Program-made: the position numbers and the translations under genes | Part shown: positions 7,607 to 14,798 of the stretch, in pieces | Layout of the letters: each line of letters starts with the position of its first letter | Numbering within the stretch: position 1 is the first letter of the stretch | Assembly: GCF_013044505.1 (NCBI RefSeq) | Contig: NZ_JABERD010000105.1 | Coordinates: forward strand, 1-33,065 | DNA length: 33,065 nt | Origin: Streptomyces sp. S3(2020) | GTDB taxonomy: Bacteria > Actinomycetota > Actinomycetes > Streptomycetales > Streptomycetaceae | Direction: 5' to 3' | Notes under the pieces: model-generated | What the model was told of the DNA's origin: nothing | Database searches by the model: none | What the model saw: the letters and a program-made list of their open reading frames with translations, nothing else

Positions 7607-8212
7607 GTGACGCGATGGCTGCGCACAGTGCGCGCTACGGGACTGGTGATCGCCCTGGGGACGGGGGCGGTCGCGGTTCCGTGCGGGTCGGGGACGTCGT
7701 ACGGCGTCGAGGCGGTACGGGGGGGGGGGGGCGGGGACGGTACGCCGGGGGTGACTGGGCGCGGGTCGGCACCCGAAGTGAAGGGGCCCCGCTCGACGCC
7801 CGAAGTGCACGTCGTCGCGTCCGCGCCAGGAGCGCCGGACGTCGAGTCCACGCGGGGCGTGCGGGGCGCCGAGTCCATCCCGGTCGGCCGGGCGGGAGAA
7901 GGGCGGGAGAGGCCGGGGCGGCAGGAGGAGTCGGTGGGCCCAGCGGAGGAGGAGGCCGCGGGCGAGGAGGTCGGGAGCGAGGCCGCCGACGAGCAGCCCG
8001 CCGCCGACGCCGCCACCGTCGTACCGGATCCGTCGCGGGAGGCCGTACCGGCCGCCTCCCTGCCACCGCAGCAGCCCGTGCGGCAGGCCGTCACGCGTGC
8101 CGAGCGCCCCACCGAGCCCGTGCTGCGGATCCTGCCGCTGGGCAGCGGTCTGGTCCTGATCGGGCTCGGTCTGGGCCTCGCGTTCGTCGGCCTGCGGGTA
8201 CGACGGGTCTGA
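7607..8212 (+). CDS. Low-complexity exported protein with C-terminal membrane anchor
   Basis: The 201-residue product begins with a basic, then hydrophobic segment (TRWLRTVRATGLVIALGTGAVAVP) that looks like a signal peptide. A long disordered region rich in Gly, Glu, Ala and Pro follows. The C-terminus is one transmembrane helix, LVLIGLGLGLAFVGL, with a basic RVRRV tail. This arrangement suggests a protein anchored in the membrane with an extracytoplasmic linker. No enzymatic domain or sortase motif is seen. The start GTG at 7607 is chosen because it opens the signal-like sequence; its ribosome site is weak. A run of 13 Gs (7719-7731) inside the gene keeps the frame that leads to the membrane helix, so one G more or less would truncate or replace the anchor. 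The function is unknown. Confidence 0.65.
   Translation: MTRWLRTVRATGLVIALGTGAVAVPCGSGTSYGVEAVRGGGGGDGTPGVTGRGSAPEVKGPRSTPEVHVVASAPGAPDVESTRGVRGAESIPVGRAGEGRERPGRQEESVGPAEEEAAGEEVGSEAADEQPAADAATVVPDPSREAVPAASLPPQQPVRQAVTRAERPTEPVLRILPLGSGLVLIGLGLGLAFVGLRVRRV
7719..7731 (+). repeat. 13-nt poly-G tract inside a coding sequence
   Basis: An uninterrupted run of 13 Gs encodes Gly residues just after the signal-like region of the low-complexity membrane protein. Such runs are prone to slippage in vivo and to errors in sequencing. Confidence 0.9.
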
Positions 8213-8229
8213 GGGCTCTCAGGCCCTCA
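8210..8229. terminator. Small hairpin at the stop of the low-complexity protein gene
   Basis: TGAGGGC (8210-8216) pairs with GCCCTCA (8223-8229) around TCTCAG, giving a 7-bp stem that includes the stop codon. It lies between converging genes. It is short and lacks a T run, so terminator activity is uncertain. Confidence 0.35.
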
Positions 8230-8252
8230 AGCCCGCCTGCCCGACGCACCCC

Positions 8253-9233
8253 CTACTCCACGACCAGCAGCACCTTCCCCACGTGCCCGCTCTCCTCCAC
8301 CACCCGGTGCGCCGCCGCCGCGTCGCTCATCGGGATCTCGCGGTCCACCACGGGCCGGACATGACCCCCGTCCAGCAACGGCCAGACGTGTTCCCGTACC
8401 GCCGCCACGATCGCCGTCTTCTCGGCCGGCGGACGGGCGCGCAGCGACGTCGCGCTGATGGCGGCGCGCTTGCTCAGGAGCGCCGCGATGTTCAGTTCGC
8501 CCTTGATGCCGCCCTGCATGCCGATGATCGCGAGGCGCCCGTTGACAGCGAGGGTCTGGACGTTGCGGTCGAGGTACTTCGCGCCCATGTTGTCGAGGAT
8601 CACGTCGGCCCCCGCACCGCCCGTGGCCTGCCTCACCTCGGCCACGAAGTCCTGCTCCCGGTAGTTGACCAGGATGTCCGCGCCGAGCTCGGCGCACTGG
8701 TCCAGCTTCTCCTTCGTACCCGCCGTGACCGCGACCTTCGCTCCGACGGCCTTCGCCAGCTGGATCGCCATCGTGCCGATACCGCTGGAGCCGCCGTGCA
8801 CGAGCAGCGTCTCACCGGGACGGAGGTGGGAGATCATGAAGACGTTCGACCAGACCGTGCAGGTCACCTCGGGCAGCGCGGCGGCCTGACGGAGATCGAC
8901 GCCCTGGGGCACGGGCAGCAGCTGACCGGCCGGCACGACGACCTTCTCGGCATACCCGCCGCCCGACAGCAGCGCGCACACCTCGTCGCCGACCGCCCAG
9001 CCGGAGACGCCGGGGCCGGTCTCGACGACCCGGCCCGAGCACTCCAGGCCGGGGTGGGGGGAGGCGCCGGGCGGCGGGTCGTAGAAGCCCTGGCGTTGCA
9101 GGATGTCGGCCCGGTTGACGGCACTGGCCACCACCTCGACCAGCACCTCGCCGTCACCGGGCACCGGATCGGGGGCCTCGTCCCACACCAGCGCCTCGGG
9201 CCCACCAGGTTCGGGAATCGTGATCGCACGCAT
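8253..9233 (-). CDS. NAD(P)H:quinone oxidoreductase, zinc-free medium-chain dehydrogenase (PIG3/QorA-like)
   Basis: The 326-residue protein opens with MRAITIPEPGGPEALVW and SAVNRADILQRQGFYDPPPG, a hallmark of the PIG3-type quinone oxidoreductases. The Rossmann motif HGGSSGIGTMAIQLAKAVGAKV lies near residue 140-165. The C-terminal RPVVDREIPMSDAAAAHR is typical of zinc-free MDR enzymes, and no catalytic or structural zinc cysteine cluster is seen. It should reduce quinones with NADPH. ATG at 9233 is fixed by the conserved N-terminus, although the nearest GGAG lies about 13 bases upstream, further than usual. The leader contains three alternating 10-bp repeats that cover this ribosome site. It is divergent from the ABC exporter, and the two may share control. 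Confidence 0.9.
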   Translation of the reverse strand: MRAITIPEPGGPEALVWDEAPDPVPGDGEVLVEVVASAVNRADILQRQGFYDPPPGASPHPGLECSGRVVETGPGVSGWAVGDEVCALLSGGGYAEKVVVPAGQLLPVPQGVDLRQAAALPEVTCTVWSNVFMISHLRPGETLLVHGGSSGIGTMAIQLAKAVGAKVAVTAGTKEKLDQCAELGADILVNYREQDFVAEVRQATGGAGADVILDNMGAKYLDRNVQTLAVNGRLAIIGMQGGIKGELNIAALLSKRAAISATSLRARPPAEKTAIVAAVREHVWPLLDGGHVRPVVDREIPMSDAAAAHRVVEESGHVGKVLLVVE

Positions 9234-9247
9234 GAGGGCGACGCTAC

Positions 9248-9280
9248 TCCTCCGTCCCGGGACGGAGGACCCTCCGTCCC
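9248..9280 (-). promoter_or_regulatory. Alternating CCTCCGTCCC repeats in the leader of the quinone oxidoreductase gene
   Basis: CCTCCGTCCC (9249-9258), its reverse complement (9259-9268), a 2-bp gap and CCTCCGTCCC again (9271-9280) form three mutually pairing segments. 9248-9269 is a perfect 22-bp palindrome. In the - strand transcript the middle segment can pair with either neighbour, and the 3' one carries the GGAGG ribosome site. It could equally be a double-stranded DNA operator for a dimeric repressor. Confidence 0.55.
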
Positions 9281-9442
9281 CGGTCGCAGCCTTCCAGGTC
9301 GTCAGGCGGAGGCGGCCCCGGCAATTGGGCGGAGCCACTCGAAATTCCCTGTGCGCGACCGATGAGTTTGCGCGACCGTAAAGGTCTCCCCATGCGTAGC
9401 CCAAGCACGCGCTAGCCACAGCACGCGGAAGGACAACCCACC

Positions 9443-10438
9443 ATGAGCCAGCACACCTCCGGCCTGGCCATCGAGACCGCGGGACTGGTGAAGACGTTCG
9501 GTGAGACCCGGGCCGTCGACGGAGTCGACCTCGCCGTCCCGGCCGGCACGGTCTACGGCGTCCTCGGCCCGAACGGCGCCGGCAAGACGACCACCGTGAA
9601 GATGCTCGCCACCCTCCTGCGCCCCGACGGCGGCCAGGCCCACGTCTTCGGCCACGACGTCGTCCGCGAGGCCGACGAGGTGCGCGGCCGGGTGAGCCTC
9701 ACCGGTCAGTACGCCTCGGTCGACGAGGACCTCACCGGCGCCGAGAACCTGATCCTGCTCGCCCGTCTCCTCGGCCACCACAAGAAGGCCGCGCGGGTGC
9801 GTGCCGCGCAGCTCCTGGAGGCCTTCGGACTGACGGAGGCAGCCGCAAAGCAGGTCAAGCACTACTCGGGCGGCATGCGGCGCCGCATCGACATCGCCGC
9901 GTCCATCCTCAACACCCCCGACCTGCTGTTCCTCGACGAGCCGACGACCGGCCTCGACCCGCGCAGCCGCAACCAGGTGTGGGACATCGTGCGCGCGGTC
10001 GTCGCCCAGGGCACCACCGTGCTGCTGACCACGCAGTACCTGGACGAGGCCGACCAGCTGGCGTCCCGGATCGCCGTCATCGACCGCGGCAAGGTGATCG
10101 CCGAGGGCACGAAGGGCGAGCTGAAGGCGTCCGTGGGCGCCGGGTCCGTCCATCTGCGGCTGCGTGATCCGGCTCAGCGGCCGGAGGCGGAACAGGTGCT
10201 GCGGCTGGCGCTGGACACGGACGTACAGCTGGAGCCCGACCCCGTGGCGCTGACCGCCCGGCTGGGCGGCACGACCAGCGACAGCGCGGCCGAGCAGGCC
10301 TCCCGGGCCCTCGCCGAACTGGCCCGCACCGGCATCACCGTCGACAACTTCTCACTCGGCCAGCCCAGCCTGGACGAGGTGTTCCTCGCCCTCACCGGAC
10401 ACGACACCCACGACACGAAGGACGAGGTGGCGGCATGA
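9443..10438 (+). CDS. ABC transporter ATP-binding protein (DrrA-type, drug exporter family)
   Basis: The 331-residue ATPase has Walker A GPNGAGKTT (42-50), signature YSGGM (141-145) and Walker B LLFLDEP (161-167). The H-loop position is glutamine (TTQYLDEADQLA, Q198), as is usual in the DrrA daunorubicin-resistance family. The C-terminal 100 residues form the family's extra domain, ending SLDEVFLALTGHDT. It pairs with the permease gene that overlaps its stop by ATGA. The pair should assemble as a homodimer of each subunit to export a hydrophobic compound; the substrate cannot be predicted. No antibiotic biosynthesis genes lie nearby. The start ATG at 9443 follows GGAAGGAC. Confidence 0.93.
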   Translation: MSQHTSGLAIETAGLVKTFGETRAVDGVDLAVPAGTVYGVLGPNGAGKTTTVKMLATLLRPDGGQAHVFGHDVVREADEVRGRVSLTGQYASVDEDLTGAENLILLARLLGHHKKAARVRAAQLLEAFGLTEAAAKQVKHYSGGMRRRIDIAASILNTPDLLFLDEPTTGLDPRSRNQVWDIVRAVVAQGTTVLLTTQYLDEADQLASRIAVIDRGKVIAEGTKGELKASVGAGSVHLRLRDPAQRPEAEQVLRLALDTDVQLEPDPVALTARLGGTTSDSAAEQASRALAELARTGITVDNFSLGQPSLDEVFLALTGHDTHDTKDEVAA

Positions 10439-11283
10439 GCACCGTGACGCAGACCGAGGCCCAGGATCTCGCCCCCGTCAGCGCCGACTCCCTCGCCGCG
10501 CTGCTCGTCTCGGGGGAACGGCCACCGCGACCCAGCGCCCTGTCCGCCTCGCTGACCTTCGGCTGGCGGGCGATCCTCAAGATCAAGCACGTCCCCGAGC
10601 AGCTCTTCGACGTCACCGCGTTCCCGATCATGATGGTGCTGATGTACACGTACCTGTTCGGGGGCGCCCTGGCCGGCTCCCCGAAGGAGTACATCCAGTT
10701 CCTGCTGCCCGGCATCATGGTGATGTCGGTCGTGATGATCACCATGTACACGGGCATCTCGGTGAACATCGACATCGAGAAGGGCGTCTTCGACCGCTTC
10801 CGGACGCTGCCCATCTGGCGGCCGTCGACGATGGTCGGCTATCTGCTCGGGGACGCCCTGCGCTACACGATCGCGTCCGTGGTGATGCTCACCGTCGGCC
10901 TGCTCCTCGGCTACCGCCCGGACGGCGGGGTCGGCGGCGTGCTCGCCGGGATCGCGCTCCTGGTCGTCTTCTCGTTCGCGTTCTCGTGGATCTGGACGAT
11001 GTTCGGGCTGCTGCTGCGCACCGAGAAGTCCGTCATGGGCGTCAGCATGATGGTGATGTTCCCGCTGACCTTCCTGTCGAACATCTTCGTCGACCCGAAG
11101 ACCATGCCGGGCTGGCTCCAGGCCTTCGTCAACAACAGCCCCATCACCCATCTGTCCTCGGCCGTCCGCGAACTGATGGCGGGCGACTGGCCCGCCGACG
11201 AGATCGCCTGGTCACTGGGGTGGGCGGGACTGTTCGTGGCGGTCTTCGGACCGATCACGATGCGGCTGTACAACAGCAAATAG
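10435..11283 (+). CDS. ABC-2 type permease (DrrB-like)
   Basis: The 282-residue membrane protein starts inside the ATPase stop (ATGA), so translation is coupled. After a cytoplasmic N-terminal 50 residues there are about six hydrophobic segments. Typical ABC-2 stretches are FPIMMVLMYTYLFGGAL, GIMVMSVVMITMYTGISVN and the loop IEKGVFDRFRTLPIWR, which is diagnostic of DrrB-type permeases. The C-terminal part contains FLSNIFVDPKTMPGWLQAFVNNSPITHL. It forms the transmembrane path for the adjacent ATPase. The stop is 3 bp from the stop of the convergent K+ channel gene and no separate terminator is visible there. Confidence 0.92.
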   Translation: MSTVTQTEAQDLAPVSADSLAALLVSGERPPRPSALSASLTFGWRAILKIKHVPEQLFDVTAFPIMMVLMYTYLFGGALAGSPKEYIQFLLPGIMVMSVVMITMYTGISVNIDIEKGVFDRFRTLPIWRPSTMVGYLLGDALRYTIASVVMLTVGLLLGYRPDGGVGGVLAGIALLVVFSFAFSWIWTMFGLLLRTEKSVMGVSMMVMFPLTFLSNIFVDPKTMPGWLQAFVNNSPITHLSSAVRELMAGDWPADEIAWSLGWAGLFVAVFGPITMRLYNSK

Positions 11284-11286
11284 GCG

Positions 11287-12393
11287 TCAGTCCTGGGGGA
11301 TCGGGCGGACGTCGGGCGCGATCTGCGAGCCCGGCGTCGCCCGCACGATGGTGATCAGCCGGTCCGTCAGCTCCAGCGTCCCGACGGCCGCGTCGTCGTA
11401 TCCGAGCACCCGATGCCCGCGTACGACGCTCACCACCAGGTCCTCCGTCTCCCGCGGCTTCTTGCCCACCTCGGCCTTTATGACCGGCCGTTCGACGATG
11501 TCGAGCCCCGTGCCCTGCTGGATGAGGTCCTCCATCACCATGCCGGCGGCGGGGCTCAGCACGGAGAGTCCGAGCAGGCGGCCGGCGGCACTGGCGCTGG
11601 TGATGACCGCGTCGGCACCGGACTGCTTCAGCAGCGGAGCGTTCTCCTCCTCGCGCACCGCGGCCACGATCTTGGCGCCCTTGTTGAGCTGCCGGGCCGT
11701 CAGTGTCACCAGCACCGCGGTGTCGTCACGCTGGGTGGCGATGATGATCTTCCGGGCCTTGTGCACCTCGGCCTGCTTCAGCACCTCGCTGCGCGTCGCG
11801 TCGCCGACGATCCCCGCATAGCCCTCGGCGGTCGCCGCCTCGATCACCTTGGAGCTGGGGTCGACCACGATGACCTGCTCCTTCTTCAGGCCCGTCGCAC
11901 AGACGGTCTGAATCGCCGAGCGCCCCTTCGTACCGAAGCCGACGACGACGGTGTGGTCACGCAAGGTGGACCTCCAGCGGTTCAGGCGCCATTCCTCCCG
12001 GGTGCGTTCGGTGAGGACCTCGAGCGTGGTTCCGACCAGGATGATCAGGAACAGCACACGCATGGGAGTGACGACGAAGATATTGGTGAGCCGGGCGCCG
12101 TCGCTGACCGGTGTGATGTCGCCGTACCCGGTGGTGGAGAGCGTGACGGTCGCGTAGTACGCGGCGTCGAGCAGGTCGACGGAGCCGTCGGAGTTGTCGT
12201 TGTAGCCGCCGTGGTCGGCGTAGACGATCAGAGCCGTGCCCGCCAGGAGCAGCAGCGCCATGGTGACCCGCTTGGCGACCTGCCGGAACGGGTGCTCCAC
12301 CACCTTCCTCGGGAGTCTCACCCGATAGGTCACGAGATGCTCGTCCGCCTGGCGGGCGATCGCGTCATGGCCCGGAAGTTTCACGTGAAACAC
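11287..12393 (-). CDS. Potassium channel with cytoplasmic RCK/TrkA-N domain
   Basis: The 368-residue protein has a hydrophobic helix (TMALLLLAGTALIVYA, 44-59), a pore helix and the filter TTGYGD (87-92). A second membrane helix (FLIILVGTTLEVL) follows, then an RCK domain with the nucleotide motif VVVGFGTKG (149-157) and a C-terminal RCK-C lobe. This is the two-helix, ligand-gated K+ channel layout; TTGYGD replaces the more common TVGYGD. It should form a tetramer gated by the octameric RCK ring. The start GTG at 12393 gives MFHVKLPGHD, whose first codons are formed by the parS sequence; GTG at 12384 is an alternative. It overlaps the 3' end of moeA by 13 bp, so the three - strand genes 14689-11287 probably form one transcript. 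Confidence 0.9.
   Translation of the reverse strand: MFHVKLPGHDAIARQADEHLVTYRVRLPRKVVEHPFRQVAKRVTMALLLLAGTALIVYADHGGYNDNSDGSVDLLDAAYYATVTLSTTGYGDITPVSDGARLTNIFVVTPMRVLFLIILVGTTLEVLTERTREEWRLNRWRSTLRDHTVVVGFGTKGRSAIQTVCATGLKKEQVIVVDPSSKVIEAATAEGYAGIVGDATRSEVLKQAEVHKARKIIIATQRDDTAVLVTLTARQLNKGAKIVAAVREEENAPLLKQSGADAVITSASAAGRLLGLSVLSPAAGMVMEDLIQQGTGLDIVERPVIKAEVGKKPRETEDLVVSVVRGHRVLGYDDAAVGTLELTDRLITIVRATPGSQIAPDVRPIPQD
12378..12391. other. parS: parS chromosome-segregation site (ParB-binding)
   Basis: GTTTCACGTGAAAC is a perfect 14-bp palindrome and equals the published Streptomyces parS consensus. Family knowledge: Streptomyces chromosomes carry many such sites clustered around oriC, where ParB spreads and loads SMC. 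Here the site overlaps the last codons and stop of moeA and the first codons of the channel gene. No other exact copy was found in the window. Confidence 0.93.
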
Positions 12394-13763
12394 ACCTCGA
12401 TTCCGGCGGACGCCCAGGGCAGGTCGAGCAGTTCCAGTTCCTGACCGGGGCGGGCTCCGCCGGGCGGTACGACGGCCAGCGCGTCCGCCGCCGCGATACC
12501 CCGCAGCATGGCCGGCCCGTTGTAGTGCAGCGGGACGGCGCTGTCCCCGCGCAGGGCGACGGGGATGAGCCGGGTGTCGTACGGGTGCCCGTGCGCCTCG
12601 TCCCGTACGGGCAGGGTGTACGGCTCGGGGGCGGGACGGGCGGCGAGCGTCCGCAGCAGCGGCTCGGCGAGCGTGAGCAGACCGGAGACGGCGGCGAGCG
12701 GGTTGCCGGGCAGACCGACGAGGTGCTGGTTCTCCTTGGTGCGGGCCAGCAGCATGGGGTGGCCGGGACGCACCTTGACGCCGTTCACGAGGAGTTCGGC
12801 GCCGATCCGCTCAAGGGTGGGATGGACGTGGTCCACGGGGCCGGAGGCGGTGCCGCCGGTGGTGACGATCAGGTCGGCGTCGGAGGTGGTGATCGCCTTG
12901 TGCAGGGCCTGGGCATCGTCCCCGAGCCGTCGTACGGCGATCACTTCGGCGCCGAGTCCGCGCAACCACGGCGGCAGCATCGGGCCGAGCGCGTCCCGGA
13001 TGAGGCCGTCGCGCGGAGGCCCCTCGGTGAGCAACTCGTCGCCGAGGACGAGGACTTCGACGCGGGGGCGGGGGATCACGGTGAGGGTGTCGTATCCGGC
13101 GGCCGCGGCGAGCCCGAGGACGGCCGGGGTCACGAGGGCGCCGACGGGAAGGAGTTGGTCGCCGCTACGGCATTCCTGGCCCCGCGGACGGATGTCCTGA
13201 CCGTGTCGGGTGTCACGGGTGGCGTGCAGCCGGCCCTGGGTGTCGGTACGGCCGTGCTCGCTGCGGAGAACCGCGCTGGTGTCCAGGGGGATACGGGCCC
13301 CGGTGGCGATCCGGACGGCCTCCCCGTCGGTGAGCGGCTGCGGCTCCGCGTGCCCGGCCAGGACACCCTCGTCCCGTACGTCCCAGGGGCCCGGCCCGGC
13401 GACCGCCCAGCCGTCCATCGCGGAGGTGTCGAAGGAGGGCAGGTCGGTGAGGGCGGTGAGAGGGGCGGCCAGGGTGAGGCCGAGGGCGGTGTCGAGGGGC
13501 ACGGAGACGGGGGCGCGGCGGGCGGCTCGGGTTCCGGTCCGGGCGGCGCGTCCGGCGATGGCGCGGGCCTCGGGCCAGGAGGTGGCGCGGTGGTGGGTGT
13601 CGGACTTGTGGCCGCCGGTGGGCGACGAGGGCTGCGCCGAGGACTGCGACGGAGGCGTTCGGTCCGCGGGGGTGCGGCCGTTGTCGCCGTTCACGAGGGC
13701 GAGCACCTCCTCCACGTCCAGATCCTCGGCGTCCTCGGCGTCCGCGCCGGTGCGGGCGGTCAT
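12381..13763 (-). CDS. moeA: Molybdopterin molybdenumtransferase (MoeA)
   Basis: The 460-residue protein inserts molybdate into adenylylated molybdopterin. Family motifs are seen: SFDTSAMDGWAV near the start of the fold, GEAVRIATGARIP, a VLVLGDELL strand, the substrate motif TTGGTASGPVDHVHPTLE, GVKVRPGHPMLLA and GLPGNPLAAVSG. The first 60 residues are an acidic then Ser/Pro-rich extension not present in Escherichia coli MoeA. ATG at 13763 overlaps the MobA stop as ATGA. A typical GD-G motif (TGDEL) is here LGDELL. The last codons (EVCFT and stop) run through the parS site. Confidence 0.92.
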   Translation of the reverse strand: MTARTGADAEDAEDLDVEEVLALVNGDNGRTPADRTPPSQSSAQPSSPTGGHKSDTHHRATSWPEARAIAGRAARTGTRAARRAPVSVPLDTALGLTLAAPLTALTDLPSFDTSAMDGWAVAGPGPWDVRDEGVLAGHAEPQPLTDGEAVRIATGARIPLDTSAVLRSEHGRTDTQGRLHATRDTRHGQDIRPRGQECRSGDQLLPVGALVTPAVLGLAAAAGYDTLTVIPRPRVEVLVLGDELLTEGPPRDGLIRDALGPMLPPWLRGLGAEVIAVRRLGDDAQALHKAITTSDADLIVTTGGTASGPVDHVHPTLERIGAELLVNGVKVRPGHPMLLARTKENQHLVGLPGNPLAAVSGLLTLAEPLLRTLAARPAPEPYTLPVRDEAHGHPYDTRLIPVALRGDSAVPLHYNGPAMLRGIAAADALAVVPPGGARPGQELELLDLPWASAGIEVCFT

Positions 13764-14689
13764 CCGGCGTCCGTGCCGGGCTTGGGCGTGGCGTCCGGGG
13801 CGCTCTCCTCGGACCAGCCGAGTGCGAGGTCGGCGGCCTTGCGGGCGAGTTCGGCCACCTTCTCCGGGCCTCCCCCGGCCTGTGCGGCCGCGTAGCCGAC
13901 GAGGAAGGTCGTCAGCGGCGCCGCGGGCCTGGCCACGTTGTGGGCGGCGTCGCGGGCGAGGTCGAGCAGGACGCCGGTGTCGACGTCGAGATCGATGCCC
14001 AGCTCGTCCTTGACTGCGGAAATCCATTCATCCAACACGTGCCCATGCTCCCTGATACGTGCCCTGGCGGCGGCGATGTCGTCCCAGGTGTCGCAGTCGA
14101 ACGACGCGACGGGGTCCGGGACACGGGTGAGGTGGAGGCCTGCGGTGAGGCGGCGGAGGGGGAGACCGGTGAGTCCTGTGGGGCCGGTGGATCCGGTGGG
14201 ACCTGTAGGGCCGGTGCCTGCGGGGGGAACGGGACCGCCGTCTGACGCGTCGGCGAGCGCGGTCAGTTCACGGCGGAGCGCGGAGGCGCGGTACGCGGCC
14301 ACCAGCGGCTGGTCGCGGCCCTCGGCGTCGGTGAGCAGCGCTCCGTCGGAGTCACTCGTCCGCAAGGCGTTCAGCAGCTGCTGGACGGTGTCGGCGGCGA
14401 GGAACGGCAGGTCGGCGGAGAGGACGACGACGTCCGGTGCCGTGGTGTGGTGGAGCCCTGCGCCGAGCGCGGCGAGCGGGCCCCCGCCGGGCGGGTCCTC
14501 GCGGGCCCAGGTCACGGGCCGTGCGGTGGGCCGGGGAGTGGCGACGACGACGGTCGTGCGGGCGTCGGCGCAGGCCGCCAGGACCCGGTCGAGCAGCGCC
14601 CGGCCGCCCACCCGCACCCCGGGTTTGTCGGCACCGCCGAGCCGCCGGGCGGCACCTCCGGCGAGCACGACGACGTCGTAAGCGGTCAC
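13760..14689 (-). CDS. MobA-like molybdenum cofactor guanylyltransferase fused to DUF6457
   Basis: The 309-residue protein has an N-terminal nucleotidyltransferase domain with the binding loop VVLAGGAARRLGGADKP (7-23) and the metal motif SADLPFL (91-97), as in MobA. A collagen-like Gly-Pro-Thr insertion sits at 158-175. From about 210 to the end is a helical DUF6457 domain (LDEWISAVKDELGIDL and ARPAAPLTTFLVGYAAAQAGG), often found with MobA in actinobacteria and of unknown role. It should attach GMP, or another nucleotide, to the molybdopterin cofactor. The start GTG at 14689 directly precedes the fold. The next gene, moeA, overlaps by ATGA, so the cofactor genes are coupled. Confidence 0.85.
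   Translation of the reverse strand: MTAYDVVVLAGGAARRLGGADKPGVRVGGRALLDRVLAACADARTTVVVATPRPTARPVTWAREDPPGGGPLAALGAGLHHTTAPDVVVLSADLPFLAADTVQQLLNALRTSDSDGALLTDAEGRDQPLVAAYRASALRRELTALADASDGGPVPPAGTGPTGPTGSTGPTGLTGLPLRRLTAGLHLTRVPDPVASFDCDTWDDIAAARARIREHGHVLDEWISAVKDELGIDLDVDTGVLLDLARDAAHNVARPAAPLTTFLVGYAAAQAGGGPEKVAELARKAADLALGWSEESAPDATPKPGTDAG
14165..14218 (-). repeat. Collagen-like Gly-X-Thr repeat in the MobA-like gene
   Basis: Residues 158-175 read GTGPTGPTGSTGPTGLTG, encoded by 9-bp-periodic DNA in the linker between the strand-rich core and the last MobA strands. The repeat looks recently expanded because codons are nearly identical between units. Confidence 0.75.
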
Positions 14690-14734
14690 CCCCCGAGTAT
14701 GCGTGCCGTGGCGATCACAGGGAACGCAGGGGAG

Positions 14735-14798
14735 GCGGTGCAATCAGTGCGGTTGCGGTGCGTGGGATCAGTGCATGTGCGGTCCGCGGGATCAGAGG
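14735..14798 (-). repeat. Three imperfect 20-24-bp repeats after the second E2 gene
   Basis: Units at 14735-14754, 14755-14778 and 14779-14798 begin GCGGT and contain ATCAG. They span the end and downstream side of the E2 gene on the - strand and fill most of the gap to the MobA-like gene. No clear terminator is seen in this gap. Confidence 0.55.

Noticed and set aside
7615..8364. 249-residue + strand ORF overlapping the low-complexity protein gene
   Set aside because: Arg/Gly-rich out-of-frame translation; the frame from 7607 gives a signal-like start and a C-terminal membrane helix.
9352..9378. Direct repeat TGCGCGACCG (9352-9361 and 9369-9378) upstream of the ABC exporter
   Set aside because: Only 10 bp, GC-rich and without a dyad; could be chance.
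9443..11283. Antibiotic biosynthesis or resistance cluster around the DrrAB-like exporter
   Set aside because: No biosynthetic genes nearby; such exporters are common in streptomycete core genomes.
12525..13895. 456-residue + strand ORF over moeA
   Set aside because: Gly/Val/Asp-rich shadow without motifs; MoeA motifs are all on the - strand.
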